NCBI RefSeq assembly: GCF_036812735.1
Contig: NZ_CP117523.1
Location: 2,108,001 to 2,172,000, forward strand
Origin: Terrisporobacter glycolicus ATCC 14880 = DSM 1288
GTDB taxonomy: Bacteria > Bacillota > Clostridia > Peptostreptococcales > Peptostreptococcaceae
DNA: 64,000 bases
Direction: 5' to 3'
The notes beneath the pieces are model-generated. The model did not search any database, was not told the DNA's origin, and saw nothing but the letters and a program-made list of their open reading frames with translations. The position numbers and the translations under genes are program-made. Below, piece by piece: positions 28,556 through 37,471 of the stretch (its first letter is position 1; each line of letters starts with the position of its first letter).

Positions 28556-29461
28556 TTATACCTCAAAGTAAGTATTTACGTCTTGTCTCAAGTTATCGAA
28601 AAATCCTATTATGCTCATTGGTCTAAGTTTTTCTTCTATCTCTCCTTCATTTATAAATGCCTGTCCTCTTAAAAGTCCTACATTATATTCTTTTGATACT
28701 TTTTCTATTAAATCTTGTGATACAACTAATCTATCTTCTTCTACTCTGACTACATTTTCAAAATAGTGAGTTTTTCTATCAGATAATCCTCCTACAACAA
28801 ATATAGGCTCTGCATTATCTAAGTTTCCTTTTACTGTTAAACTTAAGTTTTCTATTGCACTTAATATAGAATTTACTCTATCTGCTTTTTCTTCTTTAGT
28901 TGCTTCTTTGTAGTCTTTGTCATTTTCAAAGTTTTCATCTTTTCCTATCATTTCTAAATCTATAGTTATGCTATATACTTTTAATGATTTATCATATTCA
29001 TATTGATAAGGCATAAGTCCTGTTTCTTTTGGATTAGCTTGTATATTTAAATTTAATTCTTTTGCTAAATTAGTAGCTAAATATAAGTTATTATGGAATC
29101 TAGTTTCATTTACAAAACTTTCACAAGATATTGCATCTGTTAAATAGAATGAACTTTTTCTTATATTTGTTGTTCCCTTAGTGTTCATATATCCACCTTC
29201 AAGTGCTCTACAGTTTGATGCATTTAACTCTGTATTAGCTACTTTTTGAGTAGCACCGTTAGATTCTGTTTTTAAATCATCATACATGCCACTTTCCACC
29301 ATTATGGCATTTTTTAAACTTTCTCTACTTCTTATAGTGTAAACTTTTCTATTTCTAAATACCTTTTGTAATGACGCTATATTTCCTAATCCCTCTGAGT
29401 AATTTGAAGTCATATTTGCTACTACTGTTAATGTTAATGCTTTATATTTTTTATTTTCCAT
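28556..29461 (-). CDS. cas7: Cascade backbone Cas7, Cst2/DevR family
   Basis: A 301-residue Cas7 of the Cst2/DevR group used in type I-B systems; several copies coat the crRNA spacer. Family features are the opening KALTLTVVANMTSNYSEGLG, the segment IRSRESLKNAIMVESG, and the internal TKGTTNIRKSSFYLTDAIS. The C-terminal half contains FVVGGLSDRKTHYFENVV. The ATG follows GGGGGAG. It lies 15 bases after cas8b. The family assignment rests on sequence pattern and gene order. Confidence 0.95.
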   Translation of the reverse strand: MENKKYKALTLTVVANMTSNYSEGLGNIASLQKVFRNRKVYTIRSRESLKNAIMVESGMYDDLKTESNGATQKVANTELNASNCRALEGGYMNTKGTTNIRKSSFYLTDAISCESFVNETRFHNNLYLATNLAKELNLNIQANPKETGLMPYQYEYDKSLKVYSITIDLEMIGKDENFENDKDYKEATKEEKADRVNSILSAIENLSLTVKGNLDNAEPIFVVGGLSDRKTHYFENVVRVEEDRLVVSQDLIEKVSKEYNVGLLRGQAFINEGEIEEKLRPMSIIGFFDNLRQDVNTYFEV

Positions 29462-29476
29462 TGTTAATTCTCCCCC

Positions 29477-30928
29477 TTATTTCCCTTCTTTTACTTCTGA
29501 TTTTATATCTACTAAACCTTTATCATTCGGTTCATAGCTTTTTCCTAGTGAATTTATAAACATATATGCTATATCTTTGTTTTCTTCAAAATCTATAAAC
29601 AAGTCATCTGCAAAGCTAAAATATGTATCTGAATACTGTGATAACTGTAATAATATTTGGCAAACTCTATCATAATCTTTAAATATTATTGAGCTTATAA
29701 GCTTTTGTCTGTAACTTTCTAACTTATTTTCTTGTATTTTACCTTTTACTGCCTTAGCACAAGCATGTATTTTACTTACCATTCTTGCATCAAGGACTTT
29801 TTTTGAATTCATCATTGCCCCACCCCTTATCAAATCATTTATTCTTAATAGTTGATTAATTTTATAATTATTTCTATTCTCTTTTAACAACAAATCTATA
29901 ATTTCATCTAAAAGTATATTGTTTAAAATGCTATCCATTACTTTTCTGTATATATCAATATAATAATCGTCAGTTATCTTATATGAAAAACATAGTGAGT
30001 TATAATCAATTTTACTTTTTCCAATAGCTCTTAAAATTTCTATACTAGGTTTTCTTATATATAACGTTTCAAAATAATCTTTATCCCTATTTTTGACTAT
30101 TACTTCAACATCATAATCTATAAAGTCCGAACTTTCTATAATACCTTTAAATAAAAAGTATCTAGCACTTTTATATTTTCCTTCTGTATTAGAATCATTT
30201 TTTATCTTAGCTTCTAATATTTTTTTAGTATTAGATAGTCTGTTTATTTCATAGTTATCATTTATAAAAATTGATTCCCTATCATTAATAAAAGCAAATG
30301 GTATAAAGTCAAATTCACATATATCTTGTCCAGCAAAGCTATTTGCATTAAATGCATATCCTATGGATTTACCTTTTTTACCTGCATCTATACAGTATCC
30401 TAATAATCTACAGTAATTCTGGTCATCATTAAGCATTTGATTTGTATTACAAAAATTAGCATACATATCTTTTTTGTTTCTAAAAGTTTCGCATATTAGT
30501 TCTTCTCTGTTAGATTCAATTAAACTTAGTATTTCTTCACTATTACTCCCATCAAACTTTGTCTTTTTAAACACATTTTCCATTATTGTATTTCCAGATG
30601 CATTCTTAGAAAATCTAGCATTTATTTCTTTTATTTTTTCTAAGTCAATTTCATCATTATCTATTTTGGAAAAATATCTAACTCTATCTTCAACAAATTT
30701 ATGATGTAAGTCTTGTCCATATTTTTTTTCTACAAAATTCAAATACTTTTCTTTTGTAATAGAATTACTATTATATAAAATAGAATCCTCCTCTATTTCA
30801 TGAAAGTCATTTAATGGATCTATACTTTCAAAATATTCAATAAGTCCTAATATGCTAGCCGAAAATCTCCAATCAGATGGCTCTAACTTAATATCAAATT
30901 TCTCATTATCTTGTAACATAGTTTTCAA
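29477..30928 (-). CDS. cas8b: Cascade large subunit Cas8b (Cst1-like)
   Basis: A 483-residue protein in the large-subunit position between cas6 and cas7. The N-terminus (KLEPSDWRFSASILGLIEYF) is typical of Cst1/Cas8b1 proteins, which recognise the PAM and recruit Cas3. A zinc-finger CxxC set is not evident, so it may be a variant that has lost it. A TTG at 30928 is spaced seven bases from GGGGGTG; the ATG three codons later is too far, so TTG is the preferred start. The C-terminal 150 residues look helical, as expected where small-subunit function is fused or produced internally. Confidence 0.88.
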   Translation of the reverse strand: MKTMLQDNEKFDIKLEPSDWRFSASILGLIEYFESIDPLNDFHEIEEDSILYNSNSITKEKYLNFVEKKYGQDLHHKFVEDRVRYFSKIDNDEIDLEKIKEINARFSKNASGNTIMENVFKKTKFDGSNSEEILSLIESNREELICETFRNKKDMYANFCNTNQMLNDDQNYCRLLGYCIDAGKKGKSIGYAFNANSFAGQDICEFDFIPFAFINDRESIFINDNYEINRLSNTKKILEAKIKNDSNTEGKYKSARYFLFKGIIESSDFIDYDVEVIVKNRDKDYFETLYIRKPSIEILRAIGKSKIDYNSLCFSYKITDDYYIDIYRKVMDSILNNILLDEIIDLLLKENRNNYKINQLLRINDLIRGGAMMNSKKVLDARMVSKIHACAKAVKGKIQENKLESYRQKLISSIIFKDYDRVCQILLQLSQYSDTYFSFADDLFIDFEENKDIAYMFINSLGKSYEPNDKGLVDIKSEVKEGK

Positions 30929-30944
30929 TTAGATTCACCCCCTC

Positions 30945-31673
30945 TTATAAGTCTTGTGTAACTAAATCTAAATACCCAAACATTGCTCTACGACTACCTA
31001 AACCTACATTATAGAAGTATTGTAGAAGAGATGGATGACCTTCTAAGAAAAATGTGCCTACTGTGGTGTCAACATAAACACCATAATGCTTTATTAAAAC
31101 TTTTTTACAGTTTAACGGTATAAATTTCAAATTATCTATTAACGATTGACTAAATCCTGCTTTTTTCGCTTCATTAGCTAAAACTATTTTTAGTTGTTCA
31201 TTGAATCTTTCATCTTGATATGTATAGTGAGTGTCTTTATTACTTTCCTTGTTATGATCTCTTACACATAATCCATAAGTTTTAAATATTACCTTTGAAT
31301 TAGTGATTTTCTGTTCTCTTTTTTGATTGATGTTAATTAGTGTCATTGAATTATTATTAGGTATGTTGAAGTCTTTGTATTTTTGTTTTATAAATGATTG
31401 TTGAAGTAACAATCCTGTTTTTTTAGTATTATCAGTTGTAAATAGTACCTTTATTTTATCTTCTTCTAATTCTATATTTTCTTTTGTAAATTTCATTTTT
31501 GGAAATTGCACAGAAAAGCTAAAATCTTTTTGTATTGTATCTTTGAAATATTTTTCATAATATTTCCCATCAGACATATCTTGTAATGATTTTTTTATGT
31601 AACTTAAAATAACTCGTCTATAGTCTACTGGAAAAGTCTTATTTTTAAGTTGAAATATCAATTCGAATCTCAT
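30945..31673 (-). CDS. cas6: CRISPR pre-crRNA endoribonuclease Cas6
   Basis: A 242-residue Cas6, first gene of the cas operon. The opening RFELIFQLKNKTFPVDYRR carries the first RAMP strand, and the C-terminal glycine-rich loop GLGSRRAMFGYLDLV is the family hallmark. It cleaves repeats to leave the eight-base 5' handle. Histidines in the N-terminal half are few, so the catalytic residue is not obvious by eye. The ATG follows GGGAGGATGGT. Upstream are about 230 bases with no gene, which should hold the operon promoter (a weak candidate: TTGCGA, 16 bases, TAATAG on the minus strand near 31715-31740). Confidence 0.95.
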   Translation of the reverse strand: MRFELIFQLKNKTFPVDYRRVILSYIKKSLQDMSDGKYYEKYFKDTIQKDFSFSVQFPKMKFTKENIELEEDKIKVLFTTDNTKKTGLLLQQSFIKQKYKDFNIPNNNSMTLININQKREQKITNSKVIFKTYGLCVRDHNKESNKDTHYTYQDERFNEQLKIVLANEAKKAGFSQSLIDNLKFIPLNCKKVLIKHYGVYVDTTVGTFFLEGHPSLLQYFYNVGLGSRRAMFGYLDLVTQDL

Positions 31674-31905
31674 ACCATCCTCCCTTTCTATTTATATTTT
31701 CATGGTAACAGATACTATTATCCTAAACAATATACTTCGCAATATTACTTGTAAATTTATAAACCATAAACATATATTTATTAAAGAACTAAAAGTTATT
31801 ACACATTAACTTTAATATTTGTTTATTATATAAATTTACGCTATTTTTTTATTGCCTAATCTTTCTTTGATTTAAATTTTTCTTAATATTTTCCAAATAA
31901 AAATA

Positions 31906-31936
31906 CCGAAGACTCTGATTATATCTTTGTCTTCGG
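31906..31936 (-). terminator. Terminator after the 193-residue membrane protein gene
   Basis: Arms CCGAAGAC and GTCTTCGG, followed on the minus strand by TATTTTTATTT. It insulates the cas operon from the genes upstream of it. Confidence 0.85.
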
Positions 31937-31943
31937 CTGTAAT

Positions 31944-32525
31944 CTATTTATTTTCATTCTCAAAAGGAGTATACCTTTCTTTTCTATACTTCCCAAAGTA
32001 CCCATCAACAGAGTACTCAAAAACTTCATATGTATTTTTATCAACGTAAAACATCATATTGCCTGTTTTATCTTTACCCATCTTAAAAATATAGTACTCT
32101 CCCTTTATTTTAGTTGGGTGATCACCATCTCCCTTGTACTCCACGTCTTTAAACTCTTTTCCACAGGAATTTATGATTGATTTCTTTGCTTTATTAATTT
32201 TGTCTGACTTTGTTTCTTTAGCAGCTTCTTGTTCTTGTGACTGGTCATCTTCTTTTACTATGGATATTTTATATTTACTTACATCTTCAATTAAATTTTT
32301 TATACTAAAATCAGTAAAAATTCCTATTTCCAGGCCTATAAAGAGACTTATTATTACTAAGTTCCATGGTATGTTTTTATTTTTTATTTTGTTACGTAGA
32401 TTCTCTATAATGTTTTTCTTTTCTTTTATTCTTTTTTTACTTTTAGTACTTTTATATCTTCGCCTTCTTCTTTGACGCGTAGTATTTGATTTATTGTTTT
32501 GTGCTAATCTTCTTCTATCTCTCAC
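31944..32525 (-). CDS. Membrane-anchored protein of unknown function, Arg/Lys-rich N-terminus
   Basis: A 193-residue protein with an extremely basic N-terminus (RQRRRRRYKSTKSKKRIKEK within residues 17-36), one membrane helix (about 53-75) and an extracytoplasmic C-terminal domain of about 110 residues containing a lone Cys (NSCGKEF). The basic stretch suggests interaction with nucleic acid or anionic lipids on the cytoplasmic side. GTG at 32525 follows GGGGGTAAAAG. It lies 22 bases after 32548-33177 and is probably cotranscribed. I do not recognise a family. Confidence 0.75.
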   Translation of the reverse strand: MRDRRRLAQNNKSNTTRQRRRRRYKSTKSKKRIKEKKNIIENLRNKIKNKNIPWNLVIISLFIGLEIGIFTDFSIKNLIEDVSKYKISIVKEDDQSQEQEAAKETKSDKINKAKKSIINSCGKEFKDVEYKGDGDHPTKIKGEYYIFKMGKDKTGNMMFYVDKNTYEVFEYSVDGYFGKYRKERYTPFENENK

Positions 32526-32547
32526 CTTTTACCCCCACTGTCAATTG

Positions 32548-33177
32548 CTAAATATCCATATCAACTATGTAATATTTTTCTTCTTTGCTTTGAATTACTA
32601 TTTTTTCATCTTCTTTTGATATGTCACCATTATTATTAAGAGTTATGGAAAATTTCATTTCTAAATAGTCTTTGTCTGCATTTTTTCCTTCATAATATTT
32701 CTCATCAACTAAGGGTTTTACACTTATGGATTCTTCTTTTATGTCTTTTCCTTTAGAGTCCATATTATTTATAAGAAAATCAACATAAGCTTCAACAAAG
32801 TTACCCTTCTCTATTTTTTTCATAGATGAATTATGAGCATCCATATCATCTTCTGAAAGATCTTTTGGTGGATTTTTTTTGTAGTAAAGATGATTTTCAT
32901 ATATAGTTAGTATATCTGATGCTATTTTGCTTCCCTTTTCTTTAAATTTCTTCAATTTGTCAACATCGTTCAAATCCGGGCTTAGGCATTTTATCATTGT
33001 GCTTTTGTCTTTGTTGTAAGTTGCTTGAACAAAATGCTCTACCACACTTACTGATGATGAGTTTGCTTTACTAAACATATTTTTAATTAACATTTTGCTG
33101 ATTGTTCCTATAAATATTCCTATAGTTACACATAGGATACATACCAACACATTCTTAAGTATTTTTTTAATTTTCAT
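32548..33177 (-). CDS. Membrane-anchored protein of unknown function
   Basis: A 209-residue protein with an N-terminal signal anchor (about residues 7-32: LKNVLVCILCVTIGIFIGTI) and a soluble extracytoplasmic domain. The domain opens with VSVVEHFVQATYNKDKSTMI, reminiscent of NTF2-like lipoprotein domains that begin with a helix ahead of a curved sheet, and ends EEKYYIVDMDI. That resemblance is weak evidence and I leave the function open. ATG at 33177 follows AAAGGTACTATTT. It is upstream of and probably cotranscribed with the gene at 31944-32525. Confidence 0.75.
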   Translation of the reverse strand: MKIKKILKNVLVCILCVTIGIFIGTISKMLIKNMFSKANSSSVSVVEHFVQATYNKDKSTMIKCLSPDLNDVDKLKKFKEKGSKIASDILTIYENHLYYKKNPPKDLSEDDMDAHNSSMKKIEKGNFVEAYVDFLINNMDSKGKDIKEESISVKPLVDEKYYEGKNADKDYLEMKFSITLNNNGDISKEDEKIVIQSKEEKYYIVDMDI

Positions 33178-33434
33178 AAATAGTACCTTTCTAAAATAGT
33201 TTTAAATTTAATATTTGAGTTTTTTAGCTTGGTGCTTTGAATAAAAAACTATTCACTACCTCTTTATATATATACGTTAATTATTAATTTTTCTATATAG
33301 TTTAAATGTTGGCTAAATAAAATTTTTCACTCTCTTTCCTCCAGTATGATTATTCAATTTTGAAATATATACCAATTATATACTAAAGATTAATATAATT
33401 CCAATTTTATAAGAATCCTATTTTATGGAAAAAC
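33178..33434. other. Gene-free A+T-rich stretch
   Basis: No credible ORF or recognised RNA. It should contain the promoter of the two-gene unit 33177-31944, but no box pair stands out. Confidence 0.5.
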
Positions 33435-33464
33435 CAAGGGTGTATCTTTTTCGATACACCCTTG
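33435..33464. terminator. Hairpin after asparaginase gene
   Basis: CAAGGGTGTATC and GATACACCCTTG arms around a TTTTTC loop, 52 bases past the asparaginase stop. The arm sequence closely matches the hairpin at 353-381. Confidence 0.55.
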
Positions 33465-33515
33465 CCTTTCAAAACAAATCTTACTTATTTACTTCCACAA
33501 ATTATATATCCTATT

Positions 33516-34526
33516 TTACACTTTATCCAAATGAAAAACTGATCTAACTTGACCTATAGTATTTCCCAGACTATTTTTCAAATCTTCTCCTCTAAATCTT
33601 TCCAAAGCCTTCATCTCTTCCAAAGTTAGCACATCAAGATCCTCCAAACATCTCATAACAACAGGAGCTAGGGCCCTTGTGTAATTTCCATCTTCTATTT
33701 TTATGGCAATACCCATATCTACACCATTTACAGCCACACAATAAACACCATCAGCTCCCAGCTTTCCTATAAGTTTTCCATTGGTATTTTTTATTAATTC
33801 TGTACAAAATCCATCTATACCAGCAACCATCTCTGGTGCATTGTTCATGGATTTGAAAATTCTATCACAAGCATTTTTAACATCTATTTGTAAATCATCA
33901 GTATGAGTAAATTTGGCAAAAGCTAGAGCAGCATTGTAAAGAGGCATGCCGTGAACAGGAACGCCGCATCCATCCACACCTATTAAAATTTTATCTTCAT
34001 CTATTTCACAAAATTCAGCTACAAGTTTTTTTATATCTTTTTGTAGGGGGTGGTTTATTGAGTTATAATTTTCTATGTCATATCCTTTTGCTAAGCAAGA
34101 TGCAAGCATTCCACTGTGTTTTCCTGAGCAATCAGAATTGGCTGGAATTAAGTGAATATGATTAGCTATTTGAAATGTTTTATAGTCTTCATTTAAAGAA
34201 TATCCTCCTCTACAAAGAAGGTTTTCTTGTGTTAGTCCTATTTTCTCAAGTATTTTGTCTATGACTTTTTTGTGTATATCTTGTCCATAGTGAGATGCGC
34301 ACATAATTGCTATTTCTTCATCTTCAAAATTGTATTTTTCATTGGCTCCACTTAAAAACACATTAATAGCTTGAACTGGCTTTAGTGATGAACGTAAATA
34401 TGCGACTTTGTAAGGATCTCCTTTGTAGTATTTAAGTTTTCCATCTTTTCCTACTACTGCCACATCACCTCTATGGATATTTTCCACCAATGGACCTCTG
34501 CTTACTTCTAAAAGAACTTCTGACAT
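33516..34526 (-). CDS. Asparaginase, Asparaginase_II family (PF06089 type)
   Basis: A 336-residue protein recognised from the family pattern: LLEVSRGPLVENIHRGDVAVV near the start, YLRSSLKPVQA (serine-lysine pair), MCASHYGQDIH, NSDCSGKHSGMLASC, and GVDGCGVPVHGMPL. Members are annotated as L-asparaginases, hydrolysing asparagine to aspartate and ammonia, and are distinct from E. coli AnsA/AnsB. It has no signal peptide, so it is cytoplasmic. ATG at 34526 follows AAAGGGGGAG. It is a single-gene unit with a hairpin downstream. Confidence 0.9.
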   Translation of the reverse strand: MSEVLLEVSRGPLVENIHRGDVAVVGKDGKLKYYKGDPYKVAYLRSSLKPVQAINVFLSGANEKYNFEDEEIAIMCASHYGQDIHKKVIDKILEKIGLTQENLLCRGGYSLNEDYKTFQIANHIHLIPANSDCSGKHSGMLASCLAKGYDIENYNSINHPLQKDIKKLVAEFCEIDEDKILIGVDGCGVPVHGMPLYNAALAFAKFTHTDDLQIDVKNACDRIFKSMNNAPEMVAGIDGFCTELIKNTNGKLIGKLGADGVYCVAVNGVDMGIAIKIEDGNYTRALAPVVMRCLEDLDVLTLEEMKALERFRGEDLKNSLGNTIGQVRSVFHLDKV

Positions 34527-34658
34527 TTCATACTCCCCCTTTTTTTTTAATTATCAACTGTATTTTTTATCAGAAAATTTTTTAATATTTATACTTCTAT
34601 TATATATTTTTTCTTATTTTAAGGTTAATCTTTAGGATTGTATACTTGAAAAGCAAAT

Positions 34659-34706
34659 ATAAGACAAATACCTGATAAGACCGAAAAACTGTAACCTTTG
34701 TCTTAT
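34659..34706 (+). other. Structured element upstream of the Staygreen gene
   Basis: Ten-base arms ATAAGACAAA and TTTGTCTTAT enclose a 28-base loop that contains a second ATAAGAC. It ends 48 bases before the Staygreen ATG. It matches no riboswitch class I know and could be a leader structure or an operator. Confidence 0.35.
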
Positions 34707-34754
34707 TTTCCTTATATGATAGAGTAATATTAATTTTTGAAAGTTGGTGATTAT

Positions 34755-35204
34755 ATGGAATTTGACCCAAACAAACTAGAAACCACATTTATCCCACCTA
34801 TGACACCCTTGGGCCCAATTGAAGGCAGAAAATACACCCTTACTCATTCAGATACTACAGGTATGCTCTTTTTAGATATTGGTCCTGAGTACAATTATTC
34901 TGCCATAAATGAAGAACTGAGAGATGAACTTTTGGGAAAATATAAAAGATATGGTTATAACTCATATATATTGATTTTTTATGCTTATGTTGGAGATTCT
35001 GATTATTTTGCTGCATCAATGAAGTACGGTGCTTTTAAATATCATCTACCTTTTGCTCTTCAAGCTATTTTTTATGGAGATAAAGAATTATTAAATGAAC
35101 ACGATTTTTTACTTGATACACCTATTTACGTGAAATTTGATTCTGAAATTGCCATTTTTGACAATTATGAAAATTATGGTTATGTAAGAGACTATATCTT
35201 ATAG
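34755..35204 (+). CDS. Staygreen (SGR) family protein
   Basis: A 149-residue protein recognised by RKYTLTHSDTTGMLFLDIG, which matches the YTLTHSD core of plant Staygreen proteins, and by YHLPFALQAIFYGDKELL, matching the LPxxLxAFFxGDxxLL segment, then VYF/VKFDS. Plant SGR removes magnesium from chlorophyll a; bacterial homologues dechelate in vitro, but an anaerobe without chlorophyll must use it for something else. A frame opens at a TTG at 34737, but the ATG at 34755 fits GGTGAT better. It is transcribed alone, with a terminator at 35220-35250. Confidence 0.88.
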   Translation: MEFDPNKLETTFIPPMTPLGPIEGRKYTLTHSDTTGMLFLDIGPEYNYSAINEELRDELLGKYKRYGYNSYILIFYAYVGDSDYFAASMKYGAFKYHLPFALQAIFYGDKELLNEHDFLLDTPIYVKFDSEIAIFDNYENYGYVRDYIL

Positions 35205-35219
35205 TTAATATAAATAAAA

Positions 35220-35250
35220 AAATCCCAAGCTATTTTTGAACTTGGGATTT
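35220..35250. terminator. Bidirectional terminator
   Basis: Arms AAATCCCAAG and CTTGGGATTT with A- and T-runs on the two sides, placed between the convergent Staygreen and S15 hydrolase genes. Confidence 0.85.
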
Positions 35251-35275
35251 CTAATTAAATACTTATGTATCTAGT

Positions 35276-37357
35276 TTAATTTTCTTTTCTAACAACTATT
35301 TTAGAAGGATATTTTCTACCATGATGCACTTTATTATTTGCTATTACTGTAACTTCACTGTTATATCCATCTTTTGTATTACTATTTGGGAATATAAAGT
35401 TTTTAGCACTTGATGTTACAGTAAATCTTATCTTATGACCCTTTTTAAACCTATTAGATATTTTTGTAGTTAATATATTTATCTTATATACTTCATCTTT
35501 TTCTAAATACTTAGGCTGTGAAAAACCATCTCTATATTTAGCTGAAATAAGTCCATCAGCTAATTTTATAGATTTTCCATTTTCATCAACATCTGTAACT
35601 CTAACTACAAAGTCTGTGTCTACAGCATCAGAAGATATATAAAGTTCTACTTCTATATCTCCTGTTATAGTAAAATCTTCTTCAAGAGTATCTGTCGTAT
35701 AGCATAATATATCTTGTCTTTTTTCTTCTTCTGTGTAATCTTCTGGAACTTCTATTTCATTTTCACTCATATCTATAATATGAGTAGAAGGATTTTTAGG
35801 ATCATAATCGTAAGCATCCACACCTTCTTTTTCCACATTTTCAAATACAAGCTTTCCATTTCCATCAGATGTATTAGCATTACCTTCACTACTTAAGTAT
35901 ATTTCTACTTTATTGGCTTCTGGTACAGGCCAATTTTTAGCACTTTTCCATTCATTTGAACCAACTGTGTAATATTCTACTGGCTCTGTTTTATCTATTC
36001 CATTTTGGATTCCTTTTAAATGTAAATCAAACCACTTTAAGAAGTTTAAATCTAAATCAAATCTAAGAGCATTACTTCCAAAGTCTACTCCATGTAAATC
36101 ATATCTTGAGTTTCCACTATGTTGCCATGGCCCAAGTATTACTTTACGCTTACCTTGTGGGAAGTCTTTCACTATATCTAAAGCTTCTGTAGTTCCCATT
36201 CCATTATCATCAAACCATCCTGACATTATTAAAGCAGGTATTTCTCTTTTTTGACTTCTTTGATGCCAATTTGACATATGCCAAAACTCATTATAATCTT
36301 TTTGTTCTAACCATTTATCTAAAAATCCTATTTTATATCCTAAAGCTTGCTCTGGTATTTTATTTAAAGGTCTGATATTTAATACTTCTTCCCAGTCATC
36401 TCTTTCCATTAGTTCTGGTTTGAATTTTTGCTGAGATACGGCAAATGCCCATGCTAACATTCCAGAAGTAAATGCTCCACCTCGTCTTGGTAAATCAACA
36501 AAAGAACTGCCAGCACAAACTATACTTACCATAGCACTAAGGTATGGATTTCCACTAGCTGATGCTGCCCATTGCACATATCCTAAATATGAACCACCAA
36601 TCATACCTACTTTTTTACTACTCCATGGTCTATTAGCAATCCATGTTATAGTATCGTCTCCATCTTCAACTTCAAAATAGTTTGGAATCCATTCACCTTC
36701 ACTTAAGTTTCTTCCTCTAACATCTTGTATTACAACTGCGTACCCTCTTTGAACAAATCTAAAATACATTTGATTATTTAATTCTTTTCCATAAGGAGTT
36801 CTAACAAGTATAGCAGGAATATTTTCAGTAATATCAGCTGGTAAAAATACATCTGTTGATAATTTTACTCCATCACGAGTTACTATATCAAACATACCTT
36901 CATATTTTACTGGATGAATAGGCTCTTTTATTTCTTTCCACTGAGATAAAAATGTTTTGTCTTCATATCCTTCTTTTATTAAAGCAGAAGCATATTCACG
37001 ATTAGGACATAGTACTCCAACTAGTTCTTTATCTTCCATTAAAATATTTTGAGGGAATTTAATTTTTCTTTGTATATAATATCCCTTTGATGCTAATTCA
37101 TATTCCTCATCAAATTTTGTTACTATTTTCTCTTGTTCACTTACAAAGCATTCTTCATAATAATCTATTTTCTTAGCTAGTTCTAAAAAATCTATTTTGC
37201 ATAAAGCAACATATTCTTGATTTTTTTCTTCAGTTAATTCCTCTTTTTGTGAAAAGGTATTTGTAAAAACATCTAAAGATTCAACAAATACTTGATTCCC
37301 TTTAAAATACACATGTGCATATACTATTCCCGATGAATATAGTTTATATTGTCTCAT
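35276..37357 (-). CDS. CocE/NonD-family (S15) serine hydrolase
   Basis: A 693-residue alpha/beta hydrolase related to X-prolyl dipeptidyl peptidase and cocaine esterase. The nucleophile is Ser256 in MIGGSYLGY, the acid lies in SGWFDDNG, and the His is in GPWQHSGNS. The N-terminal 150 residues are an extra region, followed by the typical entry TRDGVKLSTDVFLPA. The C-terminal beta-sandwich (about 460-690) is the PepX_C domain. No signal peptide. The ATG follows GGGAGG. It lies downstream of the DUF819 transporter and dipeptide epimerase, so an aminopeptidase-like role in dipeptide use is an inference. Confidence 0.9.
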   Translation of the reverse strand: MRQYKLYSSGIVYAHVYFKGNQVFVESLDVFTNTFSQKEELTEEKNQEYVALCKIDFLELAKKIDYYEECFVSEQEKIVTKFDEEYELASKGYYIQRKIKFPQNILMEDKELVGVLCPNREYASALIKEGYEDKTFLSQWKEIKEPIHPVKYEGMFDIVTRDGVKLSTDVFLPADITENIPAILVRTPYGKELNNQMYFRFVQRGYAVVIQDVRGRNLSEGEWIPNYFEVEDGDDTITWIANRPWSSKKVGMIGGSYLGYVQWAASASGNPYLSAMVSIVCAGSSFVDLPRRGGAFTSGMLAWAFAVSQQKFKPELMERDDWEEVLNIRPLNKIPEQALGYKIGFLDKWLEQKDYNEFWHMSNWHQRSQKREIPALIMSGWFDDNGMGTTEALDIVKDFPQGKRKVILGPWQHSGNSRYDLHGVDFGSNALRFDLDLNFLKWFDLHLKGIQNGIDKTEPVEYYTVGSNEWKSAKNWPVPEANKVEIYLSSEGNANTSDGNGKLVFENVEKEGVDAYDYDPKNPSTHIIDMSENEIEVPEDYTEEEKRQDILCYTTDTLEEDFTITGDIEVELYISSDAVDTDFVVRVTDVDENGKSIKLADGLISAKYRDGFSQPKYLEKDEVYKINILTTKISNRFKKGHKIRFTVTSSAKNFIFPNSNTKDGYNSEVTVIANNKVHHGRKYPSKIVVRKEN

Positions 37358-37395
37358 TTTATACCTCCCTAATATATAATACTTATTATATTAAA

Positions 37396-37430
37396 AGACT
37401 ATCGTAGTTAAATTAACGACAGCCTTTTTA
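37396..37430 (-). terminator. Weak hairpin between DUF819 and S15 hydrolase genes
   Basis: Imperfect arms CTATCGT and ACGACAG. It lies in the gap between two genes on the same strand and may reduce rather than end transcription. A poor match, listed as possible. Confidence 0.35.
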
Positions 37431-37471
37431 ATATTTACTATTTCTTACATACTCTATTATAATTTAATATA

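Noticed and set aside
34600..34788. A 62-codon minus-strand frame between the asparaginase and Staygreen genes.
   Set aside because: It overlaps the Staygreen start, has no ribosome site and no recognisable sequence.
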